From an uncultured Streptococcus sp. (GTDB lineage Bacteria; Bacillota; Bacilli; Lactobacillales; Streptococcaceae): a DNA stretch of 64,000 nt. The stretch lies in assembly GCA_934229725.1 (NCBI GenBank), contig CAKQDX010000001.1:124001-188000 (forward strand). The letters are read 5' to 3'. Made by a program: the position numbers and the translations under genes. The notes below the pieces were generated by a model, which saw nothing but the letters and a program-made list of their open reading frames with translations, was not told where the DNA came from and searched no databases. Of the stretch, positions 58,470 through 64,000 are shown one piece after another; position 1 is the first letter of the stretch, and each line of letters begins with the position of its first letter.

Positions 58470-59723
58470 CTACGAATCCATACCCATAAAGGTTGGATAA
58501 GCTGTTTCCTTGTGTTCACAGTCATCAAGACCAATAGCTTCATCACGGTCACTGACACGTAAAGGCATATAACGGGCAATTACTTTTATAATACCATAGG
58601 TTACCAGCCCCGACCAAGTAGCTGTGAAAATAATGGCCAAAACTGTCACAAAAAATAAACGAGCATTCCCATAGATGAGTCCAACATTAGCCTTATCTAG
58701 GGCTAGATGTGGTGTTGTAAAAATAGCTGTAACCAAACCACCAAAGATACCTCCAACACCATGACAACCAAAAGCATCCAAGGCATCATCATAGGCAAAG
58801 CGCTTTTTCAAGACAGAGATGGCATAGAAACAAACTGGACTAACCATAGCTCCAATTAGAATGGCACTCCAAATGGAAACGAAACCAGCTCCAGGTGTGA
58901 TGGCAACAAGTCCGGCTACTAAACCAGTCGAACCACCGACCAAGGATGGATGACCTGTCACATATTTTTCAAGAGCTAGCCATGAAAACATGGCAGCTGC
59001 TGCAGAAACATGTGTGGTCACAAGAGCATGAACTGCTAAGCCATTGGCTGCTAGGGCTGAGCCTGCATTGAAACCAAACCAGCCAAACCACAGGAGACCC
59101 GCTCCCAACAGAACAAAAGGAACATTATGAGGACGGTGCTCTAGAATGCCATAGTCACGACGTTTCCCAACAACAATTGCCAAAACCAAGGCTGAAACAC
59201 CAGAAGTAATGTGGACCACATCACCACCCGCAAAGTCAATTGTCCCCCACTTGGCAAGAATTCCGTCTCCCCATACCATATGTGCAAAAGGATAATAGAC
59301 CAAAAGTAGCCAAAAGACTACAAAAATAGCTAAAGGGGTAAAGCGCATACGCCCTACTACTGAACCTGTCAAAATCGCCACACAGATAATGGAAAACATC
59401 ATCTGAAAGGCTGCAAATAAGAGATCAGGAATGGCTAGACCACGACTTGAAGCCGTTTCAGAGACACCGTGTAAAAAGAGATGACTAATATTCCCAAAGA
59501 AATAGCCATGACCACCAAAAGAAAGTGAATAACCAGCAACTACCCACAAGAGGGAAGCAATTGCTAAGGGAAGAACAGACATCATCATGGTATTAATGAC
59601 ATTTTTTCGACGCCCAAGGCCACCATAGAAGAAGGCCAAAGCTGGTGTCATCAGGCACACCATGGCTGAACATATCAATATAAAGGCACTACTACCTGTA
59701 TCCATGAAACCACTCCAATCCAA
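58470..59723 (-). CDS. amtB: Ammonium transporter
   Basis: 417 residues, eleven membrane segments. Conserved blocks: FFYGGLGRRKNVINTMMMS, FAGGDVVHITSGVSALVLA, GWFGFNAGSALAANG, DDALDAFGCHGVGGIFGG (with the pore histidine pair). It carries ammonium into the cell and is gated by GlnB. First gene of the amtB-glnB operon, with a GlnR box over its promoter. Confidence 0.95.
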   Translation of the reverse strand: MDWSGFMDTGSSAFILICSAMVCLMTPALAFFYGGLGRRKNVINTMMMSVLPLAIASLLWVVAGYSLSFGGHGYFFGNISHLFLHGVSETASSRGLAIPDLLFAAFQMMFSIICVAILTGSVVGRMRFTPLAIFVVFWLLLVYYPFAHMVWGDGILAKWGTIDFAGGDVVHITSGVSALVLAIVVGKRRDYGILEHRPHNVPFVLLGAGLLWFGWFGFNAGSALAANGLAVHALVTTHVSAAAAMFSWLALEKYVTGHPSLVGGSTGLVAGLVAITPGAGFVSIWSAILIGAMVSPVCFYAISVLKKRFAYDDALDAFGCHGVGGIFGGLVTAIFTTPHLALDKANVGLIYGNARLFFVTVLAIIFTATWSGLVTYGIIKVIARYMPLRVSDRDEAIGLDDCEHKETAYPTFMGMDS

Positions 59724-59738
59724 AGGAATTATTTTTTA

Positions 59739-59775
59739 TGTTAGATAATATAACACAAAAACATGGAGTACACAA
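59739..59775 (-). promoter_or_regulatory. amtB promoter with GlnR box
   Basis: -35 TTGTGT (59770-59775), 17-bp spacer, -10 TATATT (59747-59752). The sequence TGTTA-N7-TAACA at 59739-59755 matches the GlnR/TnrA consensus TGTNA-N7-TNACA exactly and covers the -10, giving repression in nitrogen excess. Confidence 0.8.
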
Positions 59776-59831
59776 GCTTATTTATGGAATTTTTTGATAA
59801 TTCTTTCTTTTCTGACATCTTATGTCGCCAC

Positions 59832-59877
59832 AAAAAAAGAGCTTCTTAAACCCCATGAAAGAGATTATAAAGCTCTT
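59832..59877 (-). terminator. rsmI operon terminator overlapping its 3' end
   Basis: AAGAGCTT/AAGCTCTT hairpin with seven T on the minus strand. The left arm is inside the last codons of rsmI. Confidence 0.7.
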
Positions 59878-60712
59878 GTCTATTTAGTTTTCGCTCTTTG
59901 GCAACTGTTTTTATAGCTTGATTAGGCTTCATACCGGAAGCAATTAAAGCTTCAACAGCCTCGATTGGAGTAACATCTGATGTCAGGTTTCCTTCCCTTT
60001 CTTCATCCGATGCACCAGCTACAATCAGCAAACATTCCCCCTTGAGAGGGTTGGTTGCAATATAATCTAAAATTTCAGAGATACTACCTCGCTGGTACTC
60101 TTCGTAAAGCTTGGTCAACTCTCGAACTAGAGTCACCTGACGATTGCCATAGACCTCACGCATATTTTCAAGAGTATCAGCCACACGATAAGGCGACTCA
60201 TAGAAAATCTGGGTCTCAGGATAAGACAGCTTTTCCTTGAAGAAATCAAGCTGCTGACCCTTTTTACGAGGAAGAAAGCCATAAAAAATATGAGGCTGAG
60301 GTGCCAAGCCACTGGCAATCAAGGCTGTAATCCCAGCTGATGCACCAGGTAAAGCTACCACAGGAATATCCTCAGCAATAGCAGCTTTGACCAAATCATG
60401 TCCAGGATCCGAAATGGAAGGCATACCCGCATCTGAGACCTGAGCCAAGGAAAGCCCTGACTTCAAGCGCTCCAATAAATCCGGAATTTTCTCATAAGCA
60501 TTATGCTCGTGAAAAGAATACTGCTTGGTTTCAATCTCAAAATGTTTGAGTAATAGCCCCGTATTGCGCGTGTCCTCCGCACAAATAAGATCGACATCTT
60601 TGAGAGTTTGAACACTTCGAAAGGTCATATCCTGTAAATTTCCAATAGGAGTTGGGACAAGATAGAGGGTACCATAATGAGACTGCCCCTTAAAACTCTT
60701 TTGAACCTGCAT
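59846..60712 (-). CDS. rsmI: 16S rRNA 2'-O-methyltransferase RsmI
   Basis: 288 residues. GTLYLVPTPIGNLQDMTFRSVQTLKDVDLICAEDTRNTGLLLKHF and SDAGMPSISDPGHDLVKAA match the tetrapyrrole methylase fold of RsmI, which methylates C1402 of 16S rRNA. It is last in holB-ricT-yabA-rsmI, a standard Firmicutes order; 2 bp separate it from yabA. Confidence 0.95.
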   Translation of the reverse strand: MQVQKSFKGQSHYGTLYLVPTPIGNLQDMTFRSVQTLKDVDLICAEDTRNTGLLLKHFEIETKQYSFHEHNAYEKIPDLLERLKSGLSLAQVSDAGMPSISDPGHDLVKAAIAEDIPVVALPGASAGITALIASGLAPQPHIFYGFLPRKKGQQLDFFKEKLSYPETQIFYESPYRVADTLENMREVYGNRQVTLVRELTKLYEEYQRGSISEILDYIATNPLKGECLLIVAGASDEEREGNLTSDVTPIEAVEALIASGMKPNQAIKTVAKERKLNRQELYNLFHGV

Positions 60713-60714
60713 CC

Positions 60715-61035
60715 TTAATCTCCGTACAACAATTCCGCACAGAAGCCACAGGCTTCATTATTATCACGACGTTGACCATAAAAATCTGGGCAAATATGGA
60801 AACCATCATCATAAATTGCCTCGAGATTCACCTTACCATGAGACATTTTCGTGCCCGTTTCTTCTTGAACCACCTGACTCAAGTGCTCACGCAACTTGTC
60901 GTTTTCCAATTTGAGAGCTGTATTTTCATCAATAATGCCTGAGAAGTTCGCCTTAATTGCCTCAACTTCTGCCAACATAGACATCAAATTTTGTGATAAT
61001 TCTTCGAATTTATCATACAATTCACGCTTTTCCAT
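60715..61035 (-). CDS. yabA: DNA replication initiation control protein YabA
   Basis: 106 residues. Helical N-terminus (KRELYDKFEELSQNLMSMLAEVEAIKANFSGIIDENTALKLEN) that tetramerises as a coiled coil, and a C-terminal zinc site (HICPDF...CGFC). It binds DnaA and DnaN and restrains re-initiation. It overlaps ricT by 14 bp. Confidence 0.95.
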   Translation of the reverse strand: MEKRELYDKFEELSQNLMSMLAEVEAIKANFSGIIDENTALKLENDKLREHLSQVVQEETGTKMSHGKVNLEAIYDDGFHICPDFYGQRRDNNEACGFCAELLYGD

Positions 61036-61828
61036 TTAGCTGAACTTCCTCCACTCCATAGGTTAGGGGAGCACGCCCCTTATCAAATGCAACCTTAATA
61101 GTCCTTGCAATCACGTCAATAGCAACAACATGCCCCTTGCCATCCTTGGTTTCAATCTCCTCACCTAAATCAGGATAACTCGCCTTACTATCTCTATAGA
61201 AATCATCCTCATAACTTAGACAACACATGAGACGCCCACAAAGACCGTTCATCTTACCAGAATTCAAGGACAAACTCTGATTTTTAGCCATCTTAATAGA
61301 TACTGGTGGAAATTCGCCCAAAAAACTAGAGCAACACAGGGCACGCCCGCAAGGTCCTAAGCCACCATAAATTTTCGATTCCTCACGACTCGAAATTTGG
61401 TGGAGCTCAATACGTGTTTTAAAATAAGCTGCTAAATCCTTCAGTAACTGACGGAAATCCACCCGCTTTTCAGCCACAAAATTAATCAGCACATAAGAAC
61501 CATTTAAAGGAAAGACGATATCAACCACCTTCATATCCAGCTGATTTTGAAGAATTAAGTCAGCCACTACAGCCATACTCTTTTCAGCCTTCAGCAGGTT
61601 GTCATTATATCTAGCAAAGTCTCCCTCTTCAGCTAGTCTTTCAACCCGATTCAGATCATTAGGCAGACTGACCTCAGGAAAATCAGTATTCTCCACGACC
61701 ACCTGAGCCAAACGCTTGTCCTTTTTTTCCAAAACGACCACAAAGTCATCTTTGGCGTAGTGTCTATCTGGAATGACGTATTCTACCATTCCATTTTCTT
61801 CAAATTTAATTCCAATGACTTCTGTCAT
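61022..61828 (-). CDS. ricT: PSP1-domain protein RicT (YaaT)
   Basis: 268 residues from MTEVIGIKFEENG. The Cys-rich block GGLGPCGRALCCSSFL ... LCGRLMCCLSYED (about 160-200) is typical of the RicT/YaaT family, whose members form an Fe-S complex with RicA and RicF affecting mRNA processing in B. subtilis. It overlaps holB by 4 bp. Confidence 0.93.
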   Translation of the reverse strand: MTEVIGIKFEENGMVEYVIPDRHYAKDDFVVVLEKKDKRLAQVVVENTDFPEVSLPNDLNRVERLAEEGDFARYNDNLLKAEKSMAVVADLILQNQLDMKVVDIVFPLNGSYVLINFVAEKRVDFRQLLKDLAAYFKTRIELHQISSREESKIYGGLGPCGRALCCSSFLGEFPPVSIKMAKNQSLSLNSGKMNGLCGRLMCCLSYEDDFYRDSKASYPDLGEEIETKDGKGHVVAIDVIARTIKVAFDKGRAPLTYGVEEVQLNGKA

Positions 61829-62700
61829 GATAAAACCATATACTCCAATGCATTTTGAAAGCTGACATTGGCTAGCCACATGTTACGGGCCTCATAAACC
61901 AATTCAAGCCATCGTCTTGCTTTTGGATTTTGTATATCCTTCCCCAATTGATAAGTTAAGAAATCCCAAACCATTTCTTGCTCTGACTTTTCACCACACT
62001 GAACAGCCAATTTTGCAAGATCCAAATAAAGCAAATCTTGATTAGCCAGCAAGGACTGTGTCAAACGCTCCACTGCGTTAATCAAATCAAGCGCCTTATT
62101 ATCCTTAGCTAAGTGCAAGGCTTGATCCTCATCCTTGGCAAAGTCTGCCAAGACCTTAGCTTGACTAAGTAACAGGCCTTCCCTCTGTAACAAGTCCTCC
62201 AAATAGGCCCGATTCTTAGGAAAATAAAAGAGTTGCGCTCGACTTTTAATCGTCGGTAACATACGACTATCATCAGCCGTCAAGAGAAAAATGTAAATCT
62301 GACTCTGGGGTTCCTCAATAAACTTCAAAAGACTATTGGCCGCATTGACATGCATCTTATCAGCATCACGAATGATAAAAACCTGAGCCTGTCCTTCAAA
62401 ACTCGATTGACTAAACTCTCTGGTCAACTGCCGAATCGTATCTGTCTTAATAAGTTGTCCTTGAGGTTCCACCAATTTAACATCTGAAAACTCTCCTTGT
62501 GCAATCAAGCGACAGGGACGACAGTGACCGCAAGGTAAACCATCTTCAGGTGTCAGGCAAAAACGACTCTGTGCCAGCCAAATAGCCATATCGAAACTTC
62601 CGAAATCACCCGAGAATAGATAGGCATGACTCAAACGATTTTCTCTGATAATTTGTGAAAATTCTTCGAACAGCTTGCTCTGACTTTCAGCTAACTTCAT
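61825..62700 (-). CDS. holB: DNA polymerase III delta' subunit
   Basis: 291 residues from MKLAESQSKLFEEF; AAGGAG lies 5 bp upstream, and 12 extra upstream codons overlap tmk. Clamp-loader AAA+ fold with zinc-finger Cys (C-LTPEDGLPCGHCRPC) and VFIIRDADKMHVNAANSLLKFIEEP. No Walker A of the ATPase type is evident, as usual for delta'. It follows tmk by 8 bp. Confidence 0.93.
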   Translation of the reverse strand: MKLAESQSKLFEEFSQIIRENRLSHAYLFSGDFGSFDMAIWLAQSRFCLTPEDGLPCGHCRPCRLIAQGEFSDVKLVEPQGQLIKTDTIRQLTREFSQSSFEGQAQVFIIRDADKMHVNAANSLLKFIEEPQSQIYIFLLTADDSRMLPTIKSRAQLFYFPKNRAYLEDLLQREGLLLSQAKVLADFAKDEDQALHLAKDNKALDLINAVERLTQSLLANQDLLYLDLAKLAVQCGEKSEQEMVWDFLTYQLGKDIQNPKARRWLELVYEARNMWLANVSFQNALEYMVLS

Positions 62701-62708
62701 CTTGCTCC

Positions 62709-63338
62709 TTACAAATAGCTCTTGATAATTTGCCAAGCATCCTCTACCACTTTTTCAAAGGGTTGCGAAGCATCAATCAACTTGATTCGTTCTGGTTCGG
62801 ACATAGCCAGATCTAAATAACCTTTACGAACCCGTTGATGCATATCAAGCTTTTCCAAATCCAAACGATTAACTTCACGCTCACCATTTGCTGCAATACG
62901 TTTCAAGCCAGTTTCGGAATCGACATCAAACAACAAAGTGACATCAGGCTTATGACCATCCGTCGCATAAGCATTTAACCAAGCAATATCAGTCTGATCC
63001 AAGTCACGACCAGCGCCTTGATAGGCAACCGATGAATCAATAAAACGATCCATGATAACCATATTGCCTTTTTCTAGCTCTGGAAGAACCTTCTCAACCA
63101 GATGTTGACGACGGGCAGCTATATAGAGCAAGAGCTCTGTCTTAGCATCCATAGCCGTATTATCTACATCCAGAATAACCTCACGGATTTGCTCTGCTAT
63201 GGCAACACCACCTGGCTCACGTGTCGTTATAACCTGACCAGGGTAAACTTCTTTTAAACGAGGTAAGAGTGCCTCTAAAACTGAGGTCTTCCCAGCACCA
63301 TCTGGCCCTTCGATTGAGATTAATAACCCTTTTGACAT
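62709..63338 (-). CDS. tmk: Thymidylate kinase
   Basis: 209 residues. P-loop SIEGPDGAGKTSVL (about 8-20), TREPGGVAIAEQIRE, VIMDRFIDSSVAYQGAGRD. It phosphorylates dTMP to dTDP. First gene of the tmk-holB-ricT-yabA-rsmI cluster; AAGGAAG is upstream of the ATG. Confidence 0.96.
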   Translation of the reverse strand: MSKGLLISIEGPDGAGKTSVLEALLPRLKEVYPGQVITTREPGGVAIAEQIREVILDVDNTAMDAKTELLLYIAARRQHLVEKVLPELEKGNMVIMDRFIDSSVAYQGAGRDLDQTDIAWLNAYATDGHKPDVTLLFDVDSETGLKRIAANGEREVNRLDLEKLDMHQRVRKGYLDLAMSEPERIKLIDASQPFEKVVEDAWQIIKSYL

Positions 63339-63432
63339 GATACTTCCTTTATTTTTTATTACCTTCTATTTTATCAAATTTTAGCTTAAATGAACATTCC
63401 CAAAATTATTATAGAGCTTTGAAAATCACATT

Positions 63433-63461
63433 AAAAAAGAAGTCCAGAAAGACTCCTCTTA
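63433..63461 (-). terminator. Terminator after tRNA-Thr
   Basis: AAGAGGAGTC/GGACTTCTT hairpin then six T on the minus strand. Confidence 0.65.
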
Positions 63462-63484
63462 CACATCACGAATGCTTCAAACCA

Positions 63485-63557
63485 TGCCGATTGCAGGGAT
63501 CGAACCTGTGACCTACGCGTTACGAGTGCGTTGCTCTACCAACTGAGCTAAATCGGC
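63485..63557 (-). tRNA. tRNA-Thr (anticodon CGT)
   Basis: 73 nt without encoded CCA. A perfect 7-bp acceptor stem (GCCGATT/AATCGGC), D-arm AGCTCAGTTGGTAGAGC, anticodon loop CTCGTAA with CGT, and a TTCGATC T-loop. The T-stem has one A-C mismatch by my reading. It reads ACG codons. Confidence 0.9.
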
Positions 63558-63625
63558 TAACACAGTCATTTTAGCACTCTCTCCTAAAATGTCAAGCTCC
63601 ATGTAATATCCCATCACATAGACAT

Positions 63626-63657
63626 GAAAAAGAACTCGGACTAGCCAAGTTCTTTCG
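63626..63657 (-). terminator. tkt terminator
   Basis: AAAGAACT-TGG/CCG-AGTTCTTT hairpin then TTTT on the minus strand, just after the stop. Confidence 0.8.
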
Positions 63658-63661
63658 TTTC

Positions 63662-64000
63662 TTACAATGATTTATAAAGTTGACTTGCATTTTCAACAGT
63701 GAAACCATATTCTTTAAAGATACGGTCACCAGGTGCTGAGGCACCCCAAGTATCAATAGTAAGTGTTTTACCTGCAAGACCAACGTATTTGCCCCATCCA
63801 AAGCTTGTTCCAGCTTCAATAGCCAAACGTTTTGTCACAGCCGCTGGAAGGACTTCTTCCTTATAGGCAGCATCTTGTTCATCAAAGAGATTTTGTGATG
63901 GCATAGATACGACACGAACATGCACACCTTCAGCTTCAAGAGCAGCTTGTGTATCAAGAGCCAATTTCACCTCAGAACCAGTGGCAATAATGATACCATC
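63662..64000 (-). CDS. tkt: Transketolase, C-terminal part (5' end outside window)
   Basis: About 113 C-terminal residues are visible: GIIIATGSEVKLALDTQAALEAEGVHVRVVSMPS, FDEQDAAYKEEVLP and the terminal domain with AIEAGTSFGWGKYVGLAG. This is the C-terminal regulatory domain of transketolase of the pentose phosphate pathway. The start and the thiamine diphosphate domains are beyond 64000. Confidence 0.93.
   Translation of the reverse strand, partial: DGIIIATGSEVKLALDTQAALEAEGVHVRVVSMPSQNLFDEQDAAYKEEVLPAAVTKRLAIEAGTSFGWGKYVGLAGKTLTIDTWGASAPGDRIFKEYGFTVENASQLYKSL

Overview
The window looks like a Streptococcus chromosome, most likely of the salivarius group (S. salivarius / thermophilus / vestibularis). 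The species is inferred from gene content and order (pyrR-pyrP-pyrB-carA-carB; holB-ricT-yabA-rsmI; a CpsY/MtaR-type LysR; an SlrA-type cyclophilin; amtB-glnB), low GC and AGGAGG ribosome binding sites. I could not run a database search. Most genes lie on the minus strand.

Layout. 0-7 kb: housekeeping and small accessory genes (partial alpha/beta hydrolase, M20 amidohydrolase, rsuA, a VIT-family metal exporter behind PerR-like boxes, a nucleoside phosphorylase that sits between two copies of a neighbour's 3' end, an Xre/membrane-protein pair, trhO). 7-11 kb: an ABC-2 exporter divergent from an AgrC/LytTR-type two-component system. 11-16.5 kb: nagB, queA and a heterodimeric ABC exporter. 16.66-22.6 kb: an AT-rich island bounded by ~65-bp direct repeats of the rplL 3' end and terminator. 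It carries a TetR regulator, an M50/S2P-like membrane protease, two ABC systems, an IS3 remnant and a start-less coding remnant. 22.6-28 kb: rplJL, a MacAB-like efflux system and an RsmJ-like methyltransferase.

28-38.7 kb: the pyrimidine operon, with a PyrR attenuator at its head and a family of hairpin-forming intercistronic repeats in front of pyrP, carA and carB; then lspA-rluD and cpsY. 38.8-44 kb: two paralogous multidomain membrane proteins flank a small Xre cluster, which includes an unlisted 20-residue hydrophobic peptide gene behind helically phased CGTTGC repeats. 44-55.6 kb: slrA-like foldase, an orphan gene with a strong palindromic operator, an amino acid permease, and a glycyl-tRNA synthetase operon under a T-box whose 3' leader carries an inserted, duplication-flanked structured element; then a YkvI-like transporter, nagA and a Na/Pi symporter. 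56-64 kb: YgjV, HAD phosphatase, glucosaminidase, glnB-amtB under a GlnR box, rsmI-yabA-ricT-holB-tmk, tRNA-Thr and the 3' end of tkt.

The most unusual signals are the rplL-bounded protease/ABC island, the pyr-operon hairpin family with compensating stems, the glyQ leader insertion that creates an upstream ORF, and the small peptide gene with phased repeats. Several insertions in this window are bracketed by direct duplications of host gene ends or terminators, which is a recurring theme.
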